NCBI GenBank assembly: GCA_946560015.1
Contig: CAMNUC010000004.1
Coordinates: forward strand, 1 to 35,423
Reading direction: 5' to 3'
DNA: 35,423 nucleotides
Source: an uncultured Candidatus Saccharibacteria bacterium
GTDB taxonomy: Bacteria; Patescibacteriota; Saccharimonadia; Saccharimonadales; Saccharimonadaceae
Positions 8,566-18,927 of the stretch are shown here, in pieces; the stretch's first letter is position 1, and each line of letters starts with the position of its first letter. The position numbers and the translations under genes are program-made. Under the pieces are notes generated by a model, which did not search any database, had not been told where the DNA came from, and worked only from the letters and a program-made list of their open reading frames with translations.

Positions 8566-9564
8566 ATGTATCACAAATTTACTGAATTCCTCCAAAACAA
8601 AAAACGTGTTTGCATTATTCAAGCCGAGAATCCTGACGGAGATTCGCTTGGCTCGGCGATTGCATTGGATTATATTCTACAGCAAACCGAGAATTATTTA
8701 TATTGTCCAGTTGATATACCCAAATATTTGCACTACTTTGAAGACTGGTCGCGCGTTGAAATAGAATTTGATTACAAAGCAGACGGCTATATTATTGTCG
8801 ACACAGCTTCGAGTATCTTACTTTCCAAACTCCTAGATGACACCGCCATTAGGAATTGTCTCTATAATAAGCCCGTTTTAGTAATCGACCACCACGAAAG
8901 TGAAGACGATCTAGACTTTCCTCATGAAGCTATCATCGAGCCACTTCCTGCTTGCGCTGATTTGATCTATAAAATCGCTAAGGCCGAAAATCTCACTATT
9001 AATAAGCCTGCTGCCGAAGCTATCTATTCCGCAATCTCCTCCGATACATTGGGGCTAGTTAGCCAATCTGTCACGGCAGACACTATGCACACCATGGCAG
9101 AGCTTATTGAACTAGGCGCGAACCCAGCCGAACTCGACGAAAGGCGCCGCGAGTTCATGAAGAAGTCCCAAAGAATTCTCAGTTATAAAGCCGATCTCAT
9201 CAAACGCGTTGATTATTCTCTTGATGGCCAACTTGCCACAGTTTTAATTCCATTCGAAGAAATCCAGCAGTATTCCGACGAATACAACCCTAATGTTTTA
9301 ATTTTGGAAGAATTACGTCTTGTTGAAGGTGTTGTTGTTGCGATCGCTATCAAGACTTATCCCGATGGAAAAATTACTGGCAAAATTCGCACTAGCAAAC
9401 CAATTGCCGAGCAAATCGCGGGCTATTTTGGAGGTGGCGGACATCCATATGCGGCTGGCTTTCGCACTTATGATACCAATTATAGTGAAGTTGTGTCAGA
9501 CGTTGTTAAATTCCTACCAGGTCTTTTAACGGGGTGTGAAGGTATTGATGAACAAGTTATATAA
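8566..9564 (+). CDS. DHH-family phosphoesterase (NrnA-like oligoribonuclease/PAP phosphatase)
   Basis: QAENPDGDSLGSAIAL, VIDHHESEDDLDF, DTLGLV, GGGGHPYAAGF motifs. Confidence 0.88.
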   Translation: MYHKFTEFLQNKKRVCIIQAENPDGDSLGSAIALDYILQQTENYLYCPVDIPKYLHYFEDWSRVEIEFDYKADGYIIVDTASSILLSKLLDDTAIRNCLYNKPVLVIDHHESEDDLDFPHEAIIEPLPACADLIYKIAKAENLTINKPAAEAIYSAISSDTLGLVSQSVTADTMHTMAELIELGANPAELDERRREFMKKSQRILSYKADLIKRVDYSLDGQLATVLIPFEEIQQYSDEYNPNVLILEELRLVEGVVVAIAIKTYPDGKITGKIRTSKPIAEQIAGYFGGGGHPYAAGFRTYDTNYSEVVSDVVKFLPGLLTGCEGIDEQVI

Positions 9565-10405
9565 TGTCGCAACTTGGTTTTGGCACAAGTTCTTCCATGC
9601 TCCGATAAGTCTTACTAAAGCCTATGACAACAACGTTAAGAACGCTCAGATCACAATGGTATTTCTTCATGGCATCAGTGCTAATTCTGATACCTGGAAA
9701 CGGACATTTGCGCATCTCAGTAAGGAAAAAGACCTAACCACAGTTCGCATAGTCGCATTGGATTTACTAGGATTTGGTAAGTCCCTCAAGGCAGATTGGC
9801 TAAAGTATAACGAAGCAGAATATAGCAAAGCATTAGATGTCGCTTTGCGTAGGCTTAAAATGAAAGGCAAACGCATCTTGGTAGGGCACTCAATGGGCTC
9901 ACTTATTGCCGCTAATTATGCCATTAATTTCGAAAATCGTATCGAACTTGATCGTCTTATCTTAGTTTCTCCTCCCGTACTTATGGCTGACGAGCTCGCT
10001 AAACTCCCCGATAAGGCTTACGCGAAATCCTATAGCGCACTGCACAGGATTGCCGTTACCGTGCCTGCCGCTGAAACCATTGCAAAACTCGTACAGCGCT
10101 TTAGTAGTTTTCGGAGCGAGTACGTAAAGACCGCTGCTTTTGAACGCTCTATGGAGAATATCATATTGAACCGCAAAAATTATCAAACCTTTACCAATCT
10201 ACGTATACCTACGGTCATTATACACGGACACTTCGACCCCCTTGTAATGGGGTCAAATTTACGTCGTGCCGCTAAAAGGAACCCACGCTATATTAAATAT
10301 GTTAGTGTTATCGGACAACACGATTTATCGGTAGGGAAACGTGCTAAAATATTACTAGAAATAAGAAAAATGTTAAAAGAAGAGCGCAAGCATGAAACTA
10401 TTTAA
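9536..10405 (+). CDS. Alpha/beta hydrolase
   Basis: HGISANSDTW, LLGFGKS, nucleophile elbow VGHSMGS, GHFDP and a late His (GQHDL). Confidence 0.88.
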   Translation: MKVLMNKLYNVATWFWHKFFHAPISLTKAYDNNVKNAQITMVFLHGISANSDTWKRTFAHLSKEKDLTTVRIVALDLLGFGKSLKADWLKYNEAEYSKALDVALRRLKMKGKRILVGHSMGSLIAANYAINFENRIELDRLILVSPPVLMADELAKLPDKAYAKSYSALHRIAVTVPAAETIAKLVQRFSSFRSEYVKTAAFERSMENIILNRKNYQTFTNLRIPTVIIHGHFDPLVMGSNLRRAAKRNPRYIKYVSVIGQHDLSVGKRAKILLEIRKMLKEERKHETI

Positions 10406-11735
10406 TACTCTCACCCGCAAAGAAGACAATTTTAGTCCTTTTAATCCAAAGGAAGTCAAGATTTATACATGTGGACCTACAGTTTATAGCCAACCGCATA
10501 TTGGCAACTTTGCAGCCTACATCTACTGGGATTTGCTTGTACGTACATTATTAATGAATGGCTACGGTGTTAAGAGAGTTCTCAACTTTACGGATGTTGG
10601 GCATCTCACCTCCGATGCTGATGAAGGCGAGGATAAGTTAGAAAAAGGTGCTCGTCAAAGTGGCGAAACAGTTTGGCAGGTCGCCGAACGCTACATTAAG
10701 GCCTTTCGGGAGGATTTCCAAGAGCTCAATTGTATAGCCCCTGATGTATGGGCTCGCGCTACTGATTACATTGAAGAAGACAAGGACATTGTCGAAACAC
10801 TCATGGAGAAAGGCTATACTTACGAGACTAAAGACGGCGTATATTTTGATACTAGCAAATTCTCAGAATACGCAAATTTTGCCCATTTAGACCTAGACAA
10901 CTTGCGAGCTGGAGCCCGTGTAGAATATTCTAGTGAAAAGAAAAACCCGTCTGATTTCGCAGTCTGGAAATTCATTCAACCTGACGAACAGCATGCTATG
11001 CGCTGGGATTTTCTAGGCAGGCCAGGCTACCCAGGATGGCATCTTGAATGTTCCACAATTATCCACACGGAGCTTGGCGAAACCATTGATATTCATACTG
11101 GTGGTATTGATCACATTCCTGTACATCATACCAATGAGATTGCTCAAAGTGAAGCTGCCTTCGACAAAAAATTATCCAAATTTTGGCTCCATTGTAATTT
11201 CCTCACGATCGACAAGCACAAGATATCTAAATCGCTTGGTAACATATGGACTCTTGCCGACCTAGCCAAAAAAGGCTACAATGCAATGGATTTCAAACTA
11301 TGGGTTCTGCAAGGTCATTATCAGTCAGAGCGTGATTTTAGCTTTGAAAATCTCGAAGCAGCCCGCGTTCGTCGTCTCAACTGGCGTAATCGTATAGCCC
11401 TATGCTACCAGCACGAAGGTAAAGATATAGACTTTACACCCATTCTAACCGCCGTAAGCGATAATCTCAATTCTCCGAAGGCTTGTGCGCTCATTGATGA
11501 GATCAAAGATGAGAGCTTGCATTTCTGGGAACAAGTGGATGTCTTATTTGGCTTGCGACTTTATCAAGATTCGCCAGATATAACGATCGAACAGAAACAC
11601 CTCCTTGCTCTTCGCAGCGATGCTAAGGTCAAAAAATACTACGCCGAAGCCGACCGTATTCGTGACGAACTTCTAGCGCAGGGCATCGCTATCAAAGACA
11701 CCACCAATGGACAAATTTGGCAGTACTCCCGTTAG
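10392..11735 (+). CDS. cysS: Cysteinyl-tRNA synthetase
   Basis: YTCGPTVYSQPHIGNF, NFTDVGHLTSDADEGEDKLEKGA, GYPGWHLECS, HTNEIAQSEA, KISKSLGN. Confidence 0.97.
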   Translation: MKLFNTLTRKEDNFSPFNPKEVKIYTCGPTVYSQPHIGNFAAYIYWDLLVRTLLMNGYGVKRVLNFTDVGHLTSDADEGEDKLEKGARQSGETVWQVAERYIKAFREDFQELNCIAPDVWARATDYIEEDKDIVETLMEKGYTYETKDGVYFDTSKFSEYANFAHLDLDNLRAGARVEYSSEKKNPSDFAVWKFIQPDEQHAMRWDFLGRPGYPGWHLECSTIIHTELGETIDIHTGGIDHIPVHHTNEIAQSEAAFDKKLSKFWLHCNFLTIDKHKISKSLGNIWTLADLAKKGYNAMDFKLWVLQGHYQSERDFSFENLEAARVRRLNWRNRIALCYQHEGKDIDFTPILTAVSDNLNSPKACALIDEIKDESLHFWEQVDVLFGLRLYQDSPDITIEQKHLLALRSDAKVKKYYAEADRIRDELLAQGIAIKDTTNGQIWQYSR

Positions 11736-11805
11736 CTTAAGTTCACCTGAGAAAGTCATCATAGTAACCATGCGAGCATGTTGAAAGTATGGTAAAATAA
11801 AATAT

Positions 11806-12549
11806 ATGGGAAAAGTTATTGAAGTTCATGACTTAGTGAAAGTCTACGGCAAGCGTAGCACTGCTTTCGAAGCACTTAAAGGAGTTGACCTAGAGATTGA
11901 GGCTGGCGAATCGGTTGCCATCGTTGGCAAGTCTGGCTCCGGTAAATCTACACTAATGCACTTGCTGGCGCTTCTAGATAAGCCTACTGCCGGAACTATC
12001 AAAATCGATGGAATTGATTCGACAAAGCTCAGTAATCGCGAACTAAATAAGCTGCGCAATCGTACATTTGGCTTTGTGTTTCAGCAATTTTTCATGAACC
12101 CAAATGACACCGTCATAGAAAATGTAATGTTGCCACTTAAGATTGCTGGTGTCGCCGGAAAAGAACGACGCAACCGAGCTGAGCGCGCGCTTGAGACCGT
12201 CGGTCTTAGTGAGCGCAAAAAATTCAAGGCTACAGATCTATCTGGCGGTCAAAAACAACGCGTATGTATTGCTCGAGCGATAGTGAATAGCCCTAAAATC
12301 ATCTTTGCCGATGAGCCAACTGGCAACCTTGACTCAGCTACCGGTGAACAAGTAATCAAATTACTTTTTGATCTAAACAAAGACAAAAATGCCACTCTGA
12401 TCATCGTTACCCATGATGAAGATCTTGCTAAGCTCTGTGACCGACAGATCCGTATTATGGATGGTCGGATCGTTGAGGGACTCGAAGATAATCCTCATGG
12501 AGAATGGGTTGATGGTAAATGGAAAATGAAAGCAAAAGCGGAGGCCTAG
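11806..12549 (+). CDS. ABC transporter ATP-binding protein (MacB/LolD-like)
   Basis: GKSGSGKSTLMHLLALLDKPTAG, LSGGQKQRVCIARAI, IIFADEPTGNLDS. Confidence 0.93.
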   Translation: MGKVIEVHDLVKVYGKRSTAFEALKGVDLEIEAGESVAIVGKSGSGKSTLMHLLALLDKPTAGTIKIDGIDSTKLSNRELNKLRNRTFGFVFQQFFMNPNDTVIENVMLPLKIAGVAGKERRNRAERALETVGLSERKKFKATDLSGGQKQRVCIARAIVNSPKIIFADEPTGNLDSATGEQVIKLLFDLNKDKNATLIIVTHDEDLAKLCDRQIRIMDGRIVEGLEDNPHGEWVDGKWKMKAKAEA

Positions 12550-13851
12550 ATGGGATTCTTTGAAATTATTAAAAGCGCGAACCATAACTTATTTAGAAAT
12601 AAAGCTCGTACTTTTTTGACAATTCTGGCCATCTTCATTGGAAGTTTTACTATTAGCTTGAATGCTGCTATCAATGCTGGTGTAAATAGCTTCATTGACG
12701 AACAGACCGACAGTCTAGGTGGGGAAGATTACATTATGATTATGCCAGAGGGATCTGTTAATACTATGAGCTCGATGATGATGGGGAGCAGCAGCAACAA
12801 CGATCCACGTGAATACGATCCTAACCGAACCCTAACTGCTTTTTCCAAAGAACAACTTGAGAAGCTCAAAAAAATTGACGGCATTGACGGCGAGAACCTT
12901 TACGTTGCCAAGCAAATTCCGGTAGAATACATTACGAGCACCGACACTGACAAAAAGTACACCATTAACATTGGTGCTATGCCACCAGGAGATTTCAATG
13001 TTTCAACTACTGCAGGCGTCTTGCCAAACCGAGACTCTAAAGAATACGAGATCACTCTTGAGCCTGGCTACCCAAAAGCTCTCGGCTTTGGTTCTGACGA
13101 AAATGCTATCGGTAAGACTGTTGAGTTGGTGATTACAGACCCAGTCACAAAGAAGCCACTCACATATAAAGCTAAAGTTGTCGGTGTTCAAGCAAAAGGC
13201 GTAGTTGCTGTAAATGGTGCGATAGTGAGCCCATCTCTTGAAGAAGCTATGCATGACGCCATTACTAAGTATTACCCTGCGGAACAAAGAGAACAGGCTT
13301 ATGTAGTGCAAACGCGCTTTGACACTAGCAAATATACTGAAGCAGAGATCAAAGATATCCTCAAAGAAAACGGCTTTTATGGCCTTACGGTATCAGATAT
13401 GATGGGCGCCATCCGTACCTTCTTTGATATTATCATGGTTGTCTTCACGATATTTGGCGGTATTGCTCTGCTAGCAGCGGCGATTGGCATTATCAATACT
13501 TTGCTCATGTCTGTCGAAGAGCGCACTAGAGAGATTGGTCTTGATAAGGCGCTTGGCATGCCATCAGGTAAAATCTTCCTCAACTTTTCTATTGAAGCGA
13601 TCTCGCTCGGGTTCTGGGGGTCAGTCCTAGGCATAGTTATTGCAATGCTAGTGGGCTATACAGCTAACGTTGTCTTGCATCAACCAGGCGGCTTCCTAGA
13701 AGTCTTTCCGACTTTCAGCCTATTTAGATTCACACTAGAGAATATGATACCTATCGTTGTCACGGTTATGATTATAGCATTTGTTGCTGGCACAGTTCCA
13801 GCTTGGAAAGCTGCCCATAAGAATCCCATCGATGCGCTGAGGTACGAGTAG
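12550..13851 (+). CDS. MacB-like ABC permease (MacB-PCD + FtsX)
   Basis: N-terminal NKARTFLTILAIFIGSF, large periplasmic-type domain, C-terminal IGIINTLLMSVEERTREIGLDKALGM and PAWKAAHKNPIDALRYE. Confidence 0.92.
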   Translation: MGFFEIIKSANHNLFRNKARTFLTILAIFIGSFTISLNAAINAGVNSFIDEQTDSLGGEDYIMIMPEGSVNTMSSMMMGSSSNNDPREYDPNRTLTAFSKEQLEKLKKIDGIDGENLYVAKQIPVEYITSTDTDKKYTINIGAMPPGDFNVSTTAGVLPNRDSKEYEITLEPGYPKALGFGSDENAIGKTVELVITDPVTKKPLTYKAKVVGVQAKGVVAVNGAIVSPSLEEAMHDAITKYYPAEQREQAYVVQTRFDTSKYTEAEIKDILKENGFYGLTVSDMMGAIRTFFDIIMVVFTIFGGIALLAAAIGIINTLLMSVEERTREIGLDKALGMPSGKIFLNFSIEAISLGFWGSVLGIVIAMLVGYTANVVLHQPGGFLEVFPTFSLFRFTLENMIPIVVTVMIIAFVAGTVPAWKAAHKNPIDALRYE

Positions 13852-13854
13852 TCA

Positions 13855-15015
13855 ATGGAATCAATACGCATTGAAAAGCTCATTCCAGGCGGTCAAGCCC
13901 TGGGCACTCTATCAAGTGGCAAGAAGGTTATGCTGTGGGGTGCTCTGCCTGGTGAGCTAGTATTGGAGTGGCAAGTTACCAAAGATAAGTATAGTTATTG
14001 CGAAGGCATCGCTACCCAGGTTACCGATGATTCCCAGAGTCGCATCAAACCTCGCGATGAGGCATATCTAGCCACTTCACCTTGGCAAATCATGGTTTAT
14101 TCCTACGAACTTCAACAAAAACAGTCCCTACTTATAGAAATCATTCGTCAGCAAAAGCTCACAGACATTGTGCCGTCATCCGTTAAAACTGACGGCATAG
14201 ACTTCTTTTATCGCAACAAGATGGAGTATGCACTCTACTATGCTCACGAAGACCAAAGAATCTACCCAGCCTTTCGGGCGCGCGGTACGCACCGTAAGCT
14301 CCCCATCCCGCAATCAAGCATTGAGCGCCCCGAAATCTGGCAAGCTGCTCAAAAAATCATCGCAAATATGAATACTCGAGGCGATGAAGCTCGTAAGTAT
14401 CAATCATTACTTCTTCGCTGCAATCAATCCGGTGAAGTCAGTGGCGGCCTGCTTGAAAACGGCAAAAAGCACCCCTCATTCGCCAACCTTACCGATACCA
14501 TCCTTGGCAAAGAATATAGCTACTCCCCCAACGGCTTCTTTCAGATTAATCTACCAGTCTACGAGATGGTGCTCCAAGAAATCCAAACCTGGGTCAAGTG
14601 CAACAATGTACTGGATCTCTATGCTGGTGTTGGTACTATTGGCTTGTCTGTGGCGCGCGATAAGAAACTTACACTAGTAGAATGCGATAAATCTGCCTAT
14701 CGCGAGATGAAACGCAATTGCCAGGGAACGGGAGCTCAGCCAGTCCTTGCCAAAAGCGAAGAAGTGCTTGGTTACATCCAGCCTCACCAAACTGTCATTA
14801 TTGACCCGCCACGTGCTGGTTGTTTGCCTGAAGTTATCGAAAAAATCAAACAAATTTTACCAGAACAACTCATTTATCTTTCGTGTAACCCTATTACCCA
14901 GATGCGCGATATCAGTATGCTTACAGCCGTTTATAACATTAAATGTTGCACGCCGTATAATTTTTTCCCACGTACTCCACATCTAGAAAATTTGGTCGTT
15001 TTGGAGAGAAAATAG
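13855..15015 (+). CDS. Class I SAM-dependent RNA m5U methyltransferase (TrmA/RumA family)
   Basis: FFQIN, DLYAGVGTIGLSVA, IDPPRAGC, IYLSCNPITQMRD catalytic motif. Confidence 0.92.
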   Translation: MESIRIEKLIPGGQALGTLSSGKKVMLWGALPGELVLEWQVTKDKYSYCEGIATQVTDDSQSRIKPRDEAYLATSPWQIMVYSYELQQKQSLLIEIIRQQKLTDIVPSSVKTDGIDFFYRNKMEYALYYAHEDQRIYPAFRARGTHRKLPIPQSSIERPEIWQAAQKIIANMNTRGDEARKYQSLLLRCNQSGEVSGGLLENGKKHPSFANLTDTILGKEYSYSPNGFFQINLPVYEMVLQEIQTWVKCNNVLDLYAGVGTIGLSVARDKKLTLVECDKSAYREMKRNCQGTGAQPVLAKSEEVLGYIQPHQTVIIDPPRAGCLPEVIEKIKQILPEQLIYLSCNPITQMRDISMLTAVYNIKCCTPYNFFPRTPHLENLVVLERK

Positions 15016-18000
15016 ATGCCGCTGAATATCGAACAGCAAGCTGCCGTTGAATATCTTGAGGGACCACTCTTAGTCTTGGCGGGGCCTGGCACCGGTAAGA
15101 CTCAGCTTCTCTCGGCCAAAGTCGCCTATATTCTGCAGAATATAGATACTAATCCCGAGAATATACTCTGCTTAACTTTCACCGACGCTGGAGCCGAAAA
15201 TATGCGCGCCCGTCTCCAAAGTATGATTGGTAAAGCTGCGCTTGATGTAAATATTCATACTTATCACGCCTTCGGATCCAATATACTCGATCGCTACAAG
15301 AATTATGCCGAAACATTTGATCGTAAATTAGACGCTCCTATTGATGAGACTACTCAATATAAGATTATTCACGAGATTCAAAAGAAACTTCCTGTACTAG
15401 ATATTCTGCGCGACAGTGATACTAAAGACATCATCTCCACTATTGGCAATGCTAAATCTGCACGCCTTACTGCGGCAGATCTTCAGAAGATTGCCGAAAC
15501 TAATATCCACGACAGTATAGACCTTGCTGATGAGATTTCTCCATTTCTATTAGAGCTCAAACCCCGTGAAAAAGTTGATGTCGCTCTTCAGGAAACATAC
15601 CAACCGATCCTAGAGATCTTACTTAAACACAGATCTACCGAACCTATCGTCGGTAATGTTGAGCGTATCGCCAATGTGCTTGCAAAAGATCTGCATAAAA
15701 TCATTCAAGAAGTTACCGCCGAGGAAAAACCCAAGCTCAAAAAACTCTCCGATTGGAAGACCAAAAATTTTGAAGCCTATGTTCGTGACCCTAAGCACCC
15801 TGAGACCAAAACCTATCGGCTTAAGGATCACATTGCTAATAAAAAACTTGCCTCACTCGCTAATATTATGCAGAAATACGAAGATAGGTTGCGTGAAGAT
15901 GGCCTTTATGATTTTAATGATATGATTGAATGTGCAATTCAATATCTTAAGGAAGACGACGGTTTTCGCTTACAGCTTTCTGAATTATTCCAATACATTT
16001 TACTAGACGAATTTCAAGACACCAACGCTTCACAGTTTGAGCTCATCAAACTTCTCACGCAATACGAAAAACCCATCGTAATGGCAGTAGGTGATGACGA
16101 TCAGGCAATTTTTGAGTTTCAAGGTGCTAATGCTTCAAACTTGCGGGATTTCCAAGATTACTATAATGCTAAAATCATTACCCTGCTCAATAATTACCGT
16201 AGCACTGGCGAGATACTTAGTTTATCGCGTAAGGTTGCCGATCAAATTGAAGATAGCTTTGCTAAAAACTATCAAATCGACAAAGCTTTAACCTCAATGA
16301 AAGATCTCTGGGAACAAGACCACACCACGCCGCCTCAAGTCATGCGGCATGAATTCCCCGGAACAGTAGCTGAATATCATTGGATCGCTCGAGAGATTCG
16401 CAAATTGGTTGACTCAGGTGAGGACCCTACCGAAATAGCTATTATCGCCCCCAAACACAAAAACATTGCCCCCATCTTGCCATACCTCAAAAATCAGAAT
16501 CTAGATGTCACTTATGAAAAACGCGACAATATCCTACTTGATGATAAAATAGCTAAGCTTGCCCAGCTTGCTCGCTTTGTTTATCGCTTGGCACATCGCG
16601 AGCAGCCCGTAGAAAATTTGCTTGAAATATTATCATACGACTTTTGGCAAGTACCACCTGTAATAGCTATTAAAGCTATTGAGAAAAAATGGGATTCTAC
16701 TAAAAGCGTCGTAGACTATCTCGAAGGCGATCCGCAGCTCGAACCTATCGCAGAGCTTCTTGCTAGTCTGGCCGCTACTGCTGAGACCGTTCCACTTGAA
16801 CTCTGGTTAGATTATCTCACTGGCAGCGCTAACCTAGGTAGTTTACACTCCCCAATCCTGGATTATTATCAAAAATCTTGTAGTGAAGCAGAGCTGCTAG
16901 AGTTTTATGAGAATTTGGCCACTCTGCGTCAAAAAGTTCTTACTCATGCTCACGGTACACACGCTACCGAAGTCGATTTTATACCCAAGCTCCATGATTT
17001 TGTCGTCACGATGGACGATTTTGAGCTGGCCGGCAGCGAAATTATGCGTGTTAGCGTTTATCGCGACAGCGGTCGTGCTATCCAGGTAATGACCAGTCAC
17101 AAGAGTAAAGGTTTGGAGTTTAAGCACGTCTTCCTGACTTCTGTTGATGATGCGGCCTGGGGCAAATCAAAAGGGAATAATAACCTCCTGACCTTACCCA
17201 AAAACCTTTCTTATATCCGTCATACTGGCATCACGGACGATGAGCAGCTACGTCTGTTTTTCGTAGCGCTTACTCGCGCCAAAGACACACTATACCTTAC
17301 CAGTAGTATTCATAAAGAAGATGGTAGTGAGCTCAAGCGCCTACGTTACCTCTCTGAAAGTAGCCGCGATGATGCTGAGCAGATTTCGCCGTATTTACTA
17401 GAGCCTGCACGCACCATTATCTCTCATAATGAACTCAGCACTGCCGAAAAAATCGAAACCATGCGCCTAGGTTGGGTATCCACCTATCAATGGCTCACTC
17501 CCGATGCCATTACTATTCTACGTGAACGCATGAAAACCTACCGTCTTAGCGCTACTGACCTGACTGATTTTATCGATATCATCTACGCTGGGCCCCAATC
17601 CGTCTATCAGAAAAGGATTTTACGCGCACCTAGCGAACCGGCTAATTTTTCACTTTGTTATGGCAATATCCTACATACAGTTTTTGAACAAATCACTTCT
17701 CATGGTCTCTCCGACCAGCAAGCTTTGGATCTCTTTCGCAGTGAAGCTAAAAAATCCATCTTGGAAGACGAAGAGAAGCAAGACCTTCTCGACAAAGGCG
17801 AATATAGCCTTAAGATCGCCTTGCAGGAGTTCGGTGGTATTCTTCGTCACGAAAATGCTAAAGCCGAGCTCAATCTTTCTTCTGAACATCTTACCTTTAA
17901 CGGCGTACCTATTACTGGGAAAATCGACCACCTCGAGATTGACCATGCCACCAAGACTATCGAAATCTACGACTACAAGACCGGCAAATTCCACGACAAA

Positions 18001-18345
18001 AAATGGAACAGCCAACCTAGCCTCTTCAAGTACAGTCTACAACTGATTTTCTACAAACTTTTGCTTAATCTCTCGCTTAATTACCGTAATTACAAAGTCA
18101 CCAAGGGCCACATCCTCTTCGTCACACCTGATGGTGACGATCAGGTTCACGATAAAGAATATTTGTTTAATGACGCCGAAGATTCACGACTTAAGCAGCT
18201 CATCGGAATAGTCCATCACTACCTTACTACGCTCGATTTTCTCCAAGACGACGATATCTTCCTGCCACCCGATAAGAACAAGTCCATGAAGCACATCAAT
18301 GCTTTTATTGATCAGCTCATAGAAAAAGTCGAAGGCAAGAAATAA
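15016..18345 (+). CDS. UvrD/Rep-family superfamily I helicase with C-terminal RecB-like PD-(D/E)XK nuclease domain
   Basis: Walker A LAGPGTGKTQLL, ILLDEFQDTNASQ, GDDDQAIFEFQGA, VMTSHKSKGLEFKHVFL, LFFVALTRAKDTLYLTSS; C-terminal GKIDHLEIDHATKTIEIYDYKTGK. Confidence 0.93.
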   Translation: MPLNIEQQAAVEYLEGPLLVLAGPGTGKTQLLSAKVAYILQNIDTNPENILCLTFTDAGAENMRARLQSMIGKAALDVNIHTYHAFGSNILDRYKNYAETFDRKLDAPIDETTQYKIIHEIQKKLPVLDILRDSDTKDIISTIGNAKSARLTAADLQKIAETNIHDSIDLADEISPFLLELKPREKVDVALQETYQPILEILLKHRSTEPIVGNVERIANVLAKDLHKIIQEVTAEEKPKLKKLSDWKTKNFEAYVRDPKHPETKTYRLKDHIANKKLASLANIMQKYEDRLREDGLYDFNDMIECAIQYLKEDDGFRLQLSELFQYILLDEFQDTNASQFELIKLLTQYEKPIVMAVGDDDQAIFEFQGANASNLRDFQDYYNAKIITLLNNYRSTGEILSLSRKVADQIEDSFAKNYQIDKALTSMKDLWEQDHTTPPQVMRHEFPGTVAEYHWIAREIRKLVDSGEDPTEIAIIAPKHKNIAPILPYLKNQNLDVTYEKRDNILLDDKIAKLAQLARFVYRLAHREQPVENLLEILSYDFWQVPPVIAIKAIEKKWDSTKSVVDYLEGDPQLEPIAELLASLAATAETVPLELWLDYLTGSANLGSLHSPILDYYQKSCSEAELLEFYENLATLRQKVLTHAHGTHATEVDFIPKLHDFVVTMDDFELAGSEIMRVSVYRDSGRAIQVMTSHKSKGLEFKHVFLTSVDDAAWGKSKGNNNLLTLPKNLSYIRHTGITDDEQLRLFFVALTRAKDTLYLTSSIHKEDGSELKRLRYLSESSRDDAEQISPYLLEPARTIISHNELSTAEKIETMRLGWVSTYQWLTPDAITILRERMKTYRLSATDLTDFIDIIYAGPQSVYQKRILRAPSEPANFSLCYGNILHTVFEQITSHGLSDQQALDLFRSEAKKSILEDEEKQDLLDKGEYSLKIALQEFGGILRHENAKAELNLSSEHLTFNGVPITGKIDHLEIDHATKTIEIYDYKTGKFHDKKWNSQPSLFKYSLQLIFYKLLLNLSLNYRNYKVTKGHILFVTPDGDDQVHDKEYLFNDAEDSRLKQLIGIVHHYLTTLDFLQDDDIFLPPDKNKSMKHINAFIDQLIEKVEGKK

Positions 18346-18432
18346 TCCTAAGTTGTAATTTGGATACCACTCACCCCTAACCATACCGCTCATGCTTGCG
18401 GTTTTGTAACCACTGTAGTAAAATAGGAGAAC

Positions 18433-18455
18433 TAAGCAAACTTCTCGCTTAGTAT
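18433..18455 (+). other. Leader hairpin upstream of the 113-aa ORF
   Basis: ACTAAGC-aaacttctc-GCTTAGT perfect 7-bp inverted repeat, downstream of a TAAAAT -10-like box at 18419-18424. Confidence 0.5.
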
Positions 18456-18503
18456 GTTCCTTATTCATTCTGGGGCCCATTCGATGAAAGGATGTGATTA
18501 TGA

Positions 18504-18845
18504 ATGGGATTTTTCGATGAAATGTTTGGTGTTGCTCCTCCGCCCGAACCTGCCTCTCATGGCTTGTTTGATTCGCTCTTTGGAGGTTTTTCCCCGAGTC
18601 GCTCTGAGAGCCATGTGCCATTCGGCGGCTACAGTGAACCCATCATGCCCGCCGCTTCACAGACGCGTGGCTATGGCGGCCAGATGTTCGGCAGCTTCGG
18701 CGAAGCCGACAAAAGCCGTTTGATGAGTGGCATCGTCACAGACCCGGATACCGGCTACGTTGGCACTCCGGCAGAAATCTACGACCGTTACAAAGCCGAA
18801 GGTCGCGATCCGCGTCCGTTGGTGGCACGCTTCCACCGCTATTAA
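18504..18845 (+). CDS. Hypothetical 113-aa protein with repeated FG-containing motifs
   Basis: ATG preceded by gaaaggatgtgatt (SD-like). Translation MGFFDEMFGVAPPPEPASHGLFDSLFGGFSPS...FGGYSE...MFGSFGEADKS...DPDTGYVGTPAEIYDRYKAEGRDPRPLVARFHRY, closed by a terminator. Confidence 0.65.
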   Translation: MGFFDEMFGVAPPPEPASHGLFDSLFGGFSPSRSESHVPFGGYSEPIMPAASQTRGYGGQMFGSFGEADKSRLMSGIVTDPDTGYVGTPAEIYDRYKAEGRDPRPLVARFHRY

Positions 18846-18880
18846 GCCAGCTCTTCTCGACAAAGCACCTACTCCCATCA

Positions 18881-18909
18881 AAAAGCCTCGACCATTGGTC
18901 GGGGCTTTT
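18881..18909. terminator. Bidirectional rho-independent terminator between the 113-aa ORF and rpmE
   Basis: aaaaGCCTCGACC-att-GGTCGGGGCtttt: 9-bp stem flanked by A and T runs, between convergent genes. Confidence 0.9.
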
Positions 18910-18927
18910 CTATCGCTCGGTACTAGC

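Noticed and set aside
11770-11785. CATGCGAGCATG palindrome upstream of the ABC gene at 11806
   Set aside because: Too short for a convincing stem (loop too small) and no U-tract or repeated context.
18381-18405. ACCGC-tcatgctt-GCGGTTTT as the helicase terminator
   Set aside because: Only 5 bp with a short T-run; possible weak terminator but not reported as a feature.
15619-18621. Multiple ORFs on both strands within the helicase and other large genes
   Set aside because: All overlap strongly supported coding sequences and have low-complexity or shadow-frame character.
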